A stretch of 64,000 bases of DNA, from the NCBI RefSeq assembly GCF_014696825.1, contig NZ_JACJQU010000002.1, positions 682,001-746,000 on the forward strand. Direction: 5' to 3'. A program made the translations under genes and the position numbers. Origin of the DNA: Anabaena sphaerica FACHB-251 (GTDB lineage Bacteria; Cyanobacteriota; Cyanobacteriia; Cyanobacteriales; Nostocaceae). The notes beneath the pieces are model-generated. The model did no database searches. It was not told the DNA's origin and was given only the letters and a program-made list of their open reading frames with translations. Shown one piece after another: positions 18,849 to 27,599 of the stretch; within the stretch, counting starts at the first letter, position 1; every line of letters starts with the position of its first letter.

Positions 18849-21266
18849 ATGAATTACTCAAGCCTCAGAACGGCTGCTGATATCATTAACGCCTTTCGAG
18901 AATGTCAAAATGCAGGTGAACAAATTGATTTATTTGAAGCATTAGCGACAAGTGATGATCCACCTGTTGAGGCATTTGTAGATATATTAAGAAGTATTAA
19001 AGTAGAATCTGTATTAGCTTTAACTATTCAGGCATTTGGGAAGATTACTGATGCAGATATTAGGGAAAGATTGAAGCAAAGTGGTGATTTATTGGCGATT
19101 TTAAGTGAGCAAGCGAAGTCAGGACAAACAGATTTAATTCGCTGGTCTGCTGCTACGACTATTGTAAATCTTGGGTTTGATTTTATTACTGTATCTCAAC
19201 ATCTGACGGTAGAACCTAAGAATATTGCTGAAAAAATACTACAGAGTAAAATTAAAAAGTTTGCTGATAGAAACTTAATAGATAGTGTTGATTATGATGA
19301 TTTTCTAAATTTCTGGATTTTTGGAGATTCTTATAAGTTAAGAGAAATTACTAATAATTATAATTTTTGGACTTTACATCAAGAATGGAAATCAGAAAAA
19401 AACAAAGGATGGAAAGAAGAAAGAAATAGTGACAAAATAGAACGTCTCAATAAATTTTCTGTTTGTTGGGATATTGTGCATCAGCTTAATTTAAGAGGTA
19501 TAAAAGATGCCAATGCTGCTTTAGCTAGGGCTGAAGCTATGGGAGATAATGCTACACCATTTGATGAAAATGAGGTGTTTGAAGGTATTGCTCAAATAAT
19601 TGCATATGAATATCTTTTACCAGAACATATACAAATTGCAATTGAAACTCAACTTCATTGTTTAGAAAGTAGAAATAGAGAAATTAGAAATTTCGCCACT
19701 ATTAATCTTTATCAAATAGCTAAAACACACAGTTCATTACTAGGTAAATTTAATAAATGTTATCAACCAAACTTATCAATGGCGATATTTTTAATTAAAA
19801 AAGAAATTAATTCAAATTTTTTGGCAGATATTTCTTATAAAGAAATGAAAGAGATAATTAAGAATTTGATAATCTTATTACCAACATTACGCAGAAAAGG
19901 TGTAAAAAATGATTGCCAGCATTTTTTAGATAACCTAAAAAATGAAATGAAAGAAAGGAAAAGATTATGTGATAGTAGATATAAAGAAATACGAGATTTA
20001 AAATCTGGACTAGATGAACAAATAAAGCAAATCCGAGATACTAAGTCTCAGGTATATAAAAGCGTAATTGCAAATAATAATTTTAAAGATATTCCCTATA
20101 TAAATATAGAACAAAATGAGGGATATGATTTGATTTTGAATAAATATATCTATTCTTTATATGATGAAGGATTACGATTAAAAGATGAAATAAATAAGTT
20201 TTATGATGCTAAACTTCAGGAAATACAAGATTTAAAATCTAAACTTGATGAACAACTAATGAAAATCCAATCTATTAATTCTGATGTATATAAAAGCGTA
20301 ATTGCAAAACATAAATTTGAGAATATTAAATATATAGATAAAAGTAATCAATATAGAATATGTATAGACGTATATAGACCAGAAAATTACCAAAACACTA
20401 TTTGCTATATAGTTATAAAAAACATAGAAGAAAATGACCAATATGATTCAATATTAAATAATTATTTACTGTCTTTAAGTAATGAATCATCACGATTAAA
20501 AGGTGAAGTGACGCAGTTTTATGAATATTACTCTTCTCAAGATTATAAAGAAAATGAATTAGCTATTATAGATGCTAATATCGCTAGACAAAAAGCAATT
20601 CTTAAAAAAGCTAAATTAGAAAAATTAATAACCATTTTAACTTCTTTATTTATTATTATTGTTATGTTTATTTTTATTATCTTTATATTTAAATTCATTT
20701 TTAGAAAAATGACAACTATTGAAAATACAATAAAATCTTCTAAGAAAAATATTGAAGAAGCAAAAAATCGAAAATTACAAAAATTAAATGAACTCGATAG
20801 ACCTTCTCTTCATCTTAAAGATGAAGAGAAAAAGATATTAAATTTATTATCAATTTCACAACCAACCACCACTGTTACTCAAGAAAACAATACGCCAATA
20901 AAGAGCAATACTACGTCTCAAGCCAATGTTGTTACTACTCCCTCTGGATTACAATATGTGGAACTAGTAGAGGGAACAGGTAAAACTCCCAAATCTGGAC
21001 AAACCGTTGAAGTTCACTACGTCGGTATTTTAGAAGATGGGACTAAATTTGATAGTTCACGCGATCGCAATCAAACCTTCAAGTTTAAAATTGGCACAGG
21101 ACAAGTAATTAAAGGTTGGGACGAAGGAGTAATCACCATGAAAGTAGGTGGCCGTCGTCAACTAATTATTCCCTCAGAATTAGGTTATGGTGCGCGTGGT
21201 TCTGGTGGCGTTATTCCTCCCAACTCTACTTTAATTTTTGACGTAGAACTGATCAGCGTTCAATAG
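18849..21266 (+). CDS. helical-repeat / coiled-coil / transmembrane / FKBP-type peptidyl-prolyl isomerase fusion
   Basis: This 805-residue protein is a fusion. Residues 1-340 are helical and HEAT-like. Residues of about 377-565 hold two copies of a module of some 80-110 residues, visible as DLKSGLDEQIKQI with VYKSVIANNNF and again DLKSKLDEQLMKI with VYKSVIAKHKF. A coiled coil leads to one strong membrane segment at about 593-616 (LITILTSLFIIIVMFIFIIF). After another coiled coil, residues of about 695-805 form a complete FKBP domain, with VEVHYVGILEDGTKFDSS, IKGWDEGVITMKVGG and LGYGARGSGGVIPPNS, close to stand-alone cyanobacterial FKBPs. The N-terminal DNA is very AT-rich, whereas the FKBP part has a HIP1 site and host-like codons. 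The HerA-like ATPase follows 206 bp downstream. Function unknown. Confidence 0.85.
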   Translation: MNYSSLRTAADIINAFRECQNAGEQIDLFEALATSDDPPVEAFVDILRSIKVESVLALTIQAFGKITDADIRERLKQSGDLLAILSEQAKSGQTDLIRWSAATTIVNLGFDFITVSQHLTVEPKNIAEKILQSKIKKFADRNLIDSVDYDDFLNFWIFGDSYKLREITNNYNFWTLHQEWKSEKNKGWKEERNSDKIERLNKFSVCWDIVHQLNLRGIKDANAALARAEAMGDNATPFDENEVFEGIAQIIAYEYLLPEHIQIAIETQLHCLESRNREIRNFATINLYQIAKTHSSLLGKFNKCYQPNLSMAIFLIKKEINSNFLADISYKEMKEIIKNLIILLPTLRRKGVKNDCQHFLDNLKNEMKERKRLCDSRYKEIRDLKSGLDEQIKQIRDTKSQVYKSVIANNNFKDIPYINIEQNEGYDLILNKYIYSLYDEGLRLKDEINKFYDAKLQEIQDLKSKLDEQLMKIQSINSDVYKSVIAKHKFENIKYIDKSNQYRICIDVYRPENYQNTICYIVIKNIEENDQYDSILNNYLLSLSNESSRLKGEVTQFYEYYSSQDYKENELAIIDANIARQKAILKKAKLEKLITILTSLFIIIVMFIFIIFIFKFIFRKMTTIENTIKSSKKNIEEAKNRKLQKLNELDRPSLHLKDEEKKILNLLSISQPTTTVTQENNTPIKSNTTSQANVVTTPSGLQYVELVEGTGKTPKSGQTVEVHYVGILEDGTKFDSSRDRNQTFKFKIGTGQVIKGWDEGVITMKVGGRRQLIIPSELGYGARGSGGVIPPNSTLIFDVELISVQ

Positions 21267-21472
21267 TAATGGGGCAGAAGTGTTGAATCCTGCAATAAAA
21301 CTTTACAGTCTTTGCCTTCTATCCAGGTAAAATTCCTGGTCTATTGAGAATAGAGTGATTAACTGCTCAAATTTGGTATCACCAATCAATGCACAACTTG
21401 GAAAAGATCATCAAAATCTTAACATTCAACACTTCTGTATCAATTTAATTATTAAATCAAAAATATTAAACC

Positions 21473-24400
21473 ATGTTCCCCCTTATATTCCAAATACCCC
21501 AACTCCCAGACCTAAAATCACAAAAATACACCTCCCAATACGGCCAAGGAGTACGTCAAAAAGTCCTTAGCAGTCAAAAAGACTTCTTACTTCTCCTCAG
21601 CGATATTGGTAAAGTGTATAACCTCACCTTTTCCATACGCTATCGCTATACACCTGGTTTACCCTTCGATAAACGACTGGGTATTTATTTAGTCGTCAGT
21701 CAATCACAACCTATTTCACCTGATATAGAAACTCAAATAGGTGAAGATATTAAAAAAATTGTCACCGATGGATTTCTCAACCAATTTTATAAAATTCAAC
21801 AACAAACAGAAGTTCCCCAAATTCAAAATCTCAATTGGGTAGACTGTATTGGTGAAGCAATAAAACACGAAGAAATTATCAGCACTCGTCCCAAAGATTC
21901 CTTAGCATCACTAAATACAAAAGGACTACCAAATTATTATGTACCATTGCAACTAGAAGCAGATGAAGCTAACGATATGTTAGTAGTCTGTCAAGTAATT
22001 TCTCGCTTCAACAGTCCTCTAATGCTAGAGATTACTTTTCAACCCGATACTACTACATTACAAGAAAAATCGAATTGGATAAACGCCCTAGACCAAATGT
22101 TATCCCAACTGCGACAAGCTAGTAGTGGTTCTAGTTTAAGTTCTGCTAAAGAAGGAGACAGAAACGCACAATTAGTTTCTCGTCTTTATGAAAAATATCA
22201 ATCTTCCTACTTGACAGAAAGTTTATTTCGTTATAGCTTCAAAGTTTTGGGAAAAAACGAGTTAGCAGTTCGCAGCGTTTTAGGAACATTATTATTAAGT
22301 GGAACGAAAAAAAGCCGTTACCGCACAGTAATTCTCACTCCTAATCATCCCACATTTGCCACCAGTCTCACAGCTACCCAATTAGGAAAACTTTCCACCG
22401 CTACCCACTGGGAAGAATGGGATAAAGGATTAGGAGAAGCAGAATTTGGAGGTGATTCTATCACAGGTAAAGGTAGTGTGCGCGTCTTAGATTTAAAACC
22501 TTTACACCGCTACGCAACACTCAATGAAATTAGTGGTTTATTTCGCATAGTTGTACCCAGTGATGCACCTGTAGCGGGAATTAGTCAAGAAAATGATATT
22601 ACCAGTTTAGATAAAGATAAACAATGGATTGATTTTGGTGGTTATGAAATTAACCGAGGTGAAGAAAACAAAATTCAAATAGAATTAAAACAACTGAATA
22701 AACACGCTTTTATTTGTGGTGTTCCGGGAAGTGGAAAAACCACCACAGCTTTTAATTTACTAACTCAGTTGTGGAGTCATGGAATCCCATTTTTAGTATT
22801 TGAACCTGCGAAAACTGAATATCGTTCACTTTTAGCTATCAATCCTAATCTAAATAAATTTACTCGCGCTGATATAGAATTTCTCAAATCTTTAAAAATC
22901 CTCACCCAAGAATTACGAGTTTACACTTTAGGAAATGATTTAATTTCTCCTTTTCGATTTAATCCCTTTGAAGTTTCCCAAGGTGTTCCTTTTTATGAAC
23001 ATATTTCTAATTTAGAAGCATCTTTTCGGGGTGCGTTACCTCTTTCTGGTCCCTTACCCGCTTTGCTTTCCGAAGCATTGGAAGAAATATATTATGATCG
23101 GGAATGGACAGGAAGCGAAGAGGGAACACCAGAAAATTTACAAATTCCCACCATGCGGGATTTATATGAAAAAATCACCGCTTTATTTGAAACCAAAGAT
23201 TATGCAGGTGAGGTAAAATCTAACCTAAAAACAGCTTTAGAAGTGAGAATTGGGAGTTTATTAAAACGTGGTGTAGGTGCGATGTTAAATACTCAACGCA
23301 GTAGTCCCACAATTGCTGATTTATTGAAATATCCCACAATTTTAGAATTAGATTATTTGAACCAAGACCAAGCAAATTTAATGACCTTCTTGTTATTAAC
23401 AAAAATTCGAGAATATATCAAACGTCAACGTACAGAAAAAGCCGGAAATCCTGAACATATTTTATTATTAGAAGAAGCACATAATTTAGTTGGGAGAAAT
23501 TTAGGGACTTCCTCTGGTGAAGATGCAAATACTAAACAAGAAGCCGCAAATTATGTCACCAGAATGTTAGCAGAAATGCGAGCATTAAGAGAATCTATTA
23601 TTATTGCTGACCAATTACCCACAGGAGTATCAGCAGAAGTTGTCAAAAATACAAACGTAAAAATTGCCCATCGTTTGGTGTCAGCAGATGATAGAAAAGA
23701 TATCGGTCAAGCGATGCTTTTAGACCAATCACAAATGGAAGAAATTGCCCGTTTACAACCTGGTGAATCTTTCTTATATATGGAAGGTTGGTATCGTCCC
23801 CACCCGGTAAAAATTCCCTATGAAAATAGTGCTAAGGAAAAGTTAGGGGTAGAAAGTTCAATTACAAATGATAAAATTAAAGATGTGATTAAATCCCGTC
23901 TTTGGTATATTCAAGGTCAGGAAACTTTACTATCCACTGCTTTACAAGAATATCAACGTTTGTATAAAGAACACAATCAAAGTTTAACTGATATTCGGGA
24001 GGAGTTAAATCAGGTTTCTCAAGGTTGTACAGAATTACAAGTTTTATTATCAAATATCAAACAAGAAATTTTTCATCGTTTAGCTGGAGAATTACGTTTT
24101 GATTTAAACCCTATTCCTGATGAATTATCACTGCAAATAGATAGACGAATTGATGCTAATAATATTCGCAGTTTGAAGTATTTACAACTTGCTGCTAATT
24201 TAACTTTAACGGATTTGGTAGAATTACAATCTTTGGTAAATCTTAAATTGGGAATATTTGACGAATTTTATCAAAAGGTATTGGATACAAATAACTGTAT
24301 TCGTCGTATTCATTATCAGCAACTTTGGCAAAAACTATCTCGTCAGATAAAAACTACTCAACAACAGATAATCAATTTAGCGCAGGTTTTAGATAGAGAA

Positions 24401-24616
24401 TCACAGGTCGCGGATATTCAAAAATTAAAAGATAATCTTGATTATGAACAAAGACGTATTACCGATGTTGAGGAATCATCTTTAAAAGAAACTTTAAAAC
24501 GTCTGCAAAATGAAAAACAAGAATTGCAAGAAAAATTAACGGAGGTTTTGAGTTTAGCTATTCAGCAAGCGAAGATTAATAAAGTTAAAAATGATTTACA
24601 AATAGGAGTAAAATAA
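21473..24616 (+). CDS. HerA/DUF87-like P-loop ATPase with C-terminal coiled coil
   Basis: This 1047-residue protein has a long N-terminal region, then a P-loop ATPase core of the HerA/FtsK/VirB4 type. Walker A is GVPGSGKTTTAFNLL at about 416-430, a block LVFEPAKTEYRSLL follows, and Walker B with the acidic catalytic pair is ILLLEEAHNLVGR at about 661-673. Motifs near the C-terminal side (MLAEMRALRESIIIADQLP) fit the same family. From about residue 810 the protein is long coiled coil. Such ATPases form hexameric rings that move DNA or protein. There is no nuclease domain here and no NurA-like partner nearby. ATG 21473 lacks a clear ribosome site. It is probably co-transcribed with the FKBP fusion upstream and the two small genes downstream. 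Confidence 0.85.
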   Translation: MFPLIFQIPQLPDLKSQKYTSQYGQGVRQKVLSSQKDFLLLLSDIGKVYNLTFSIRYRYTPGLPFDKRLGIYLVVSQSQPISPDIETQIGEDIKKIVTDGFLNQFYKIQQQTEVPQIQNLNWVDCIGEAIKHEEIISTRPKDSLASLNTKGLPNYYVPLQLEADEANDMLVVCQVISRFNSPLMLEITFQPDTTTLQEKSNWINALDQMLSQLRQASSGSSLSSAKEGDRNAQLVSRLYEKYQSSYLTESLFRYSFKVLGKNELAVRSVLGTLLLSGTKKSRYRTVILTPNHPTFATSLTATQLGKLSTATHWEEWDKGLGEAEFGGDSITGKGSVRVLDLKPLHRYATLNEISGLFRIVVPSDAPVAGISQENDITSLDKDKQWIDFGGYEINRGEENKIQIELKQLNKHAFICGVPGSGKTTTAFNLLTQLWSHGIPFLVFEPAKTEYRSLLAINPNLNKFTRADIEFLKSLKILTQELRVYTLGNDLISPFRFNPFEVSQGVPFYEHISNLEASFRGALPLSGPLPALLSEALEEIYYDREWTGSEEGTPENLQIPTMRDLYEKITALFETKDYAGEVKSNLKTALEVRIGSLLKRGVGAMLNTQRSSPTIADLLKYPTILELDYLNQDQANLMTFLLLTKIREYIKRQRTEKAGNPEHILLLEEAHNLVGRNLGTSSGEDANTKQEAANYVTRMLAEMRALRESIIIADQLPTGVSAEVVKNTNVKIAHRLVSADDRKDIGQAMLLDQSQMEEIARLQPGESFLYMEGWYRPHPVKIPYENSAKEKLGVESSITNDKIKDVIKSRLWYIQGQETLLSTALQEYQRLYKEHNQSLTDIREELNQVSQGCTELQVLLSNIKQEIFHRLAGELRFDLNPIPDELSLQIDRRIDANNIRSLKYLQLAANLTLTDLVELQSLVNLKLGIFDEFYQKVLDTNNCIRRIHYQQLWQKLSRQIKTTQQQIINLAQVLDRESQVADIQKLKDNLDYEQRRITDVEESSLKETLKRLQNEKQELQEKLTEVLSLAIQQAKINKVKNDLQIGVK

Positions 24617-24618
24617 CT

Positions 24619-24700
24619 GTAGGTTGGGTAGAGGAACGAAACCCAACATTTACCATTATTTACACAATGTTGGGTTTCGCTATCGCTCAACCCAACCTAC
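24619..24700. repeat. inverted-repeat element between cassette genes
   Basis: An 82-bp element begins GTAGGTTGGGT and ends ACCCAACCTAC, with inner arms CGAAACCCAACATT and AATGTTGGGTTTCG that also pair, so nearly the whole element folds into one hairpin. It lies three bases after the ATPase stop. It resembles widespread cyanobacterial small repeats and may also affect read-through into the next gene. Confidence 0.8.
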
Positions 24701-24734
24701 GATTTATGAAATTTATAAATAGGAGAAAATTACT

Positions 24735-25112
24735 TTGGATATAGCAGTTAAAAATCTGGTTTTATCTTACGAAACTTTAGCAAATCAGGCTATAAAATTC
24801 AATCAGGCTTATTTGCAATTGCTGAAAATATATGAAGAACTAATTTTAGCCCCTGACTGGTTTTCTGAGTTAAAAAAATCTGGAAGTTCCCCATTAAAAA
24901 CTGTTGCTTCTATGCAGCAAGAACAGCAGATAATAATATCTAAATTTCAAGATTTGTCAACATTAACTGCTAAAGCACAATTACATTTTACTACTAATCC
25001 TGAAGCGGAAGAATTGAAAAATATTGCCCATGATTGCCAAATTATGATAGATTTTGTCAATACCATAGATTTGGCAGATTTTCAAGATATGTTTATTAAA
25101 ATTAAGAAATAA
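24735..25112 (+). CDS. small helical protein of the FKBP/HerA cassette
   Basis: This 125-residue protein uses a TTG start at 24735 with AGGAG nine bases upstream, which decides the start. It is all-helical in appearance, with no signal peptide or membrane segment. I do not recognise a family. It ends 15 bp before the next gene, so the two are translationally close. Its position between the HerA-like ATPase and the coiled-coil gene suggests it is a structural part of the same system. Confidence 0.7.
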   Translation: MDIAVKNLVLSYETLANQAIKFNQAYLQLLKIYEELILAPDWFSELKKSGSSPLKTVASMQQEQQIIISKFQDLSTLTAKAQLHFTTNPEAEELKNIAHDCQIMIDFVNTIDLADFQDMFIKIKK

Positions 25113-25127
25113 TTGAGGTTAAGAATC

Positions 25128-25682
25128 ATGTCACAAGAATATAATGATCGCCAGGATTTAGAAAATGAAGTTAAAGACTATGGTAAACAAATTGAAACTC
25201 TGGGAGAATCACAAAAAGAGTATCAAGAAGACATAGAAAGTCTACAAGAAAAACTGAAGATGCTAAAAAGTAATAAAGGAGTTTTTGCAAATTCAGATCA
25301 TAAAATGATTGCTACAATAGAAGCAGCAATTCAAACTCGTGAAACTAATGTAGAGGAGTGTAAAGAAAAAATTGGTGAAGTCAAAATTCAGATGGATGGT
25401 AAATTAGAAAATCTGAAAAATAGGATCAAAACACAAGAACAACGTATTGAGAAAATGGAAAATTTGGTTGATTCTCTCAATCATAAAAACGATTCTATAG
25501 CTAATAATATTAAAATTGAAATTCAACATGGCAAAGATGATAGGGATGATGCACAAGATAAGTCTAATGATTTGCGAAGGATTCTTGAAATAGCAGCTTC
25601 ACTATCTACTGGTATTGGACTTGCTGCACAAGGTATTGCTCAATTAGTTAGCAGTTTACAATCAATAGGATTATTTAGATAA
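25128..25682 (+). CDS. coiled-coil protein with hydrophobic C-terminal tail
   Basis: From ATG 25128, with GAGG about nine bases upstream, the product is 184 residues. Residues of about 5-150 are a long, highly charged coiled coil. The last 35 residues are hydrophobic and small (EIAASLSTGIGLAAQGIAQL), which suggests a membrane-active or oligomerising tail. It is the last gene of the AT-rich cassette, and gshB faces it from the other strand. No known family is recognised; a coil plus membrane-seeking tail is common in effectors of defence systems, but this is only an analogy. Confidence 0.75.
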   Translation: MSQEYNDRQDLENEVKDYGKQIETLGESQKEYQEDIESLQEKLKMLKSNKGVFANSDHKMIATIEAAIQTRETNVEECKEKIGEVKIQMDGKLENLKNRIKTQEQRIEKMENLVDSLNHKNDSIANNIKIEIQHGKDDRDDAQDKSNDLRRILEIAASLSTGIGLAAQGIAQLVSSLQSIGLFR

Positions 25683-25837
25683 AAAGTAATGAGAAAGCTT
25701 ATGCCAATTATACAAACTCAACGAAGATTTAGCTTGGTTAGAGTCATGGCTAAACTTCCTCATACCTCTCTCACTGCTATTGTTATTACTTTTTTAGTTA
25801 TCCAATTTCACCGAATCAAAATAACTTTTCCTGTCAC

Positions 25838-26821
25838 CTACTGTAGCTTCTGTTCTAGCCATTGAATGACCTGATGAGCCAGGTGAGTACCATCTAGGCG
25901 ATCAATTTCCCGAATTCCTGTAGGACTAGTGACGTTGACTTCTGTGAGATAGCCACCAATCACATCAATACCGACAAAAATTAAGCCGTCTTGACGCAGT
26001 TTGTCGGCTAATAAGGCGCAAATTTCCTGCTCTCTGGGGGTAATTTGGGTTTGAGCCACAGTACCGCCTGTTGCCATATTATTGCGAAAATCAGTGCCAC
26101 TAGAAAGGCGATTGAGCGCCCCAATGGGTTCGCCATTGAGCAAGATAATCCGCTTGTCTCCCTCTTTAGCCTCCGGTAAATAGTTTTGTACCATCACTGG
26201 TACTCGACCTTGGAGGGTACTTAGTTCGACTATAGAGTTAAAATTGCGATCGCCTGATTGCAAAAATAAAATCCCCTCCCCAGCTTTGTTACCCAATGGT
26301 TTCAGAACTGTTGCTCCCTTAGCTTCCACAAATTGGCGGATAACTTTTTTATCACCACTAACAATGGTTTCAGGGATGGCTTGAGTAAATTGCAGGGCAT
26401 ACATTTTTTCATTTGCCCCCCTTATACCACTGGGGCTATTAATCAGCAGGGTTTTATTTTGGTCAATGTAATCCAAAATGTAGGTAGCATAGAGGTAGGA
26501 ATCGTTGACTGGTGGATCTGTCCGCATAAATACAGCGTCCATTGATTCCAAGGGAGTTAAGACGCTAGAGCTTAACTTATACCAAGGATTCGCGGCTACC
26601 CAACGTCCCTCCACCAACTCCACTGGTGCAAGTTCTACCTGTTGTAGCACAGCCCAAGCTTTGCTATTCACAACATTCAGTAGATTGGCCTGAGTTATCC
26701 AAACTTCATGACCGAGAATTTGTGCTGCTTCCATGAGCGCAACACTCGTATCATGGCATGGGTCAAGCTGATGGATCGGATCAATAATAAAAGCCAGTTT
26801 CACCCTTTCTACCTCAGTCAT
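25838..26821 (-). CDS. gshB: glutathione synthetase
   Basis: GshB joins gamma-glutamylcysteine and glycine with ATP to make glutathione in the cytoplasm. From ATG 26821 the product is 327 residues, the usual length; a TTG one codon earlier is possible. The N-terminal domain has KLAFIIDPIHQLDPCHDTSV. The ATP-grasp part includes INSPSGIRGANEKMYAL, VLKPLGNKAGEGILFL, YLPEAKEGDKRIILLNGEP, and near the end the metal-binding TEVNVTSPTGIREID. The glutaredoxin gene lies upstream on the same strand, 361 bp away, which links the two in thiol metabolism. Confidence 0.96.
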   Translation of the reverse strand: MTEVERVKLAFIIDPIHQLDPCHDTSVALMEAAQILGHEVWITQANLLNVVNSKAWAVLQQVELAPVELVEGRWVAANPWYKLSSSVLTPLESMDAVFMRTDPPVNDSYLYATYILDYIDQNKTLLINSPSGIRGANEKMYALQFTQAIPETIVSGDKKVIRQFVEAKGATVLKPLGNKAGEGILFLQSGDRNFNSIVELSTLQGRVPVMVQNYLPEAKEGDKRIILLNGEPIGALNRLSSGTDFRNNMATGGTVAQTQITPREQEICALLADKLRQDGLIFVGIDVIGGYLTEVNVTSPTGIREIDRLDGTHLAHQVIQWLEQKLQ

Positions 26822-27182
26822 CAAGAATTTAATTGTGAGTCAATTGAGATTATCTTTCAACAAACCAGCAGTATGGCTTAGTCCACGCAGCGCAGTTCAG
26901 GAGGAAGAAGGAAAAAGGAAAAAGAAATTACAGCGGTTTTCATGTATTTAAAGCACAGTCTTGTTAATGTAATTCCTACTCTGTTCAATGCCGCTCCCTA
27001 TCACAGCGTCTTGGCGCAAAGCTTTCATCAAGATGTGGTTGAACTAAGATGAAAATTGCTGTCTAAAACAGCATGAAAATAGTTTCTCTCATACTTAGCT
27101 GATGGTTTACTGCTACTGGGGCGCTGCTAAGAGGAAGGGGAAGTGTTAACAGGATTTAAATACGTAATCTGTGGAGCTTGAC
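26822..27182. other. grxC-gshB intergenic region
   Basis: About 360 bp with GGAGGAAGAAGG-type purine-rich and repeat-like pieces. No gene, hairpin terminator or RNA could be supported. Confidence 0.4.
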
Positions 27183-27455
27183 CTAAACCTTATTATCGGC
27201 AAGAAGAGCATCCAGTTTGCCTTTGCGGTCTAAACCGTAAATATCATCACAACCACCAATGTGATCATCATTGATAAAAATTTGAGGTAGAGAACGTTTT
27301 CCGTTTGACCTCTCAGCCATTTTATTTCTTGCTACCTCGTCTCCATCAATGTTGTATTCGATGAAATCTACGCCCTTATTCATCAGTAAGTTTTTAGCAC
27401 GGATACAAAATGGGCAAGTAGTCCAAGTGTAAATTTCTACTTTTGCAGCAGTCAT
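27183..27455 (-). CDS. grxC: glutaredoxin (dithiol, GrxC type)
   Basis: A 90-residue thioredoxin-fold protein that reduces disulfides with electrons from glutathione. The active site CPFC is at residues 14-17 (TWTTCPFCIRAKNLL), the cis-proline is in SLPQIFIND, and the glutathione-binding GGCDD follows. ATG 27455 is clear. It lies upstream of gshB on the same strand, so the enzyme and the synthesis of its cofactor are neighbours. Confidence 0.95.
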   Translation of the reverse strand: MTAAKVEIYTWTTCPFCIRAKNLLMNKGVDFIEYNIDGDEVARNKMAERSNGKRSLPQIFINDDHIGGCDDIYGLDRKGKLDALLADNKV

Positions 27456-27599
27456 AACATCCTCAATTTGAGCAAATACTTTTCAATTTTAGACCGTTGC
27501 CACGGAAATTATAAAAGGTAGCGTCTCTCCCATCCTTGGACAGAACGGTTGAAAGCTACCTTTTTCAGTTTTTACTCCCTTTTTCCCAGGCTGGGGATA

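Noticed and set aside
21355-21570. 71-residue frame between the FKBP fusion and the ATPase gene
   Set aside because: It overlaps the ATPase start in another frame and has no ribosome site or protein-like pattern.
25689-25865. 58-codon plus-strand frame starting ATGAGAAAGCTT after the cassette
   Set aside because: It overlaps the 3' end of gshB, lacks a convincing ribosome site and shows no family resemblance; it could be a remnant but cannot be supported.
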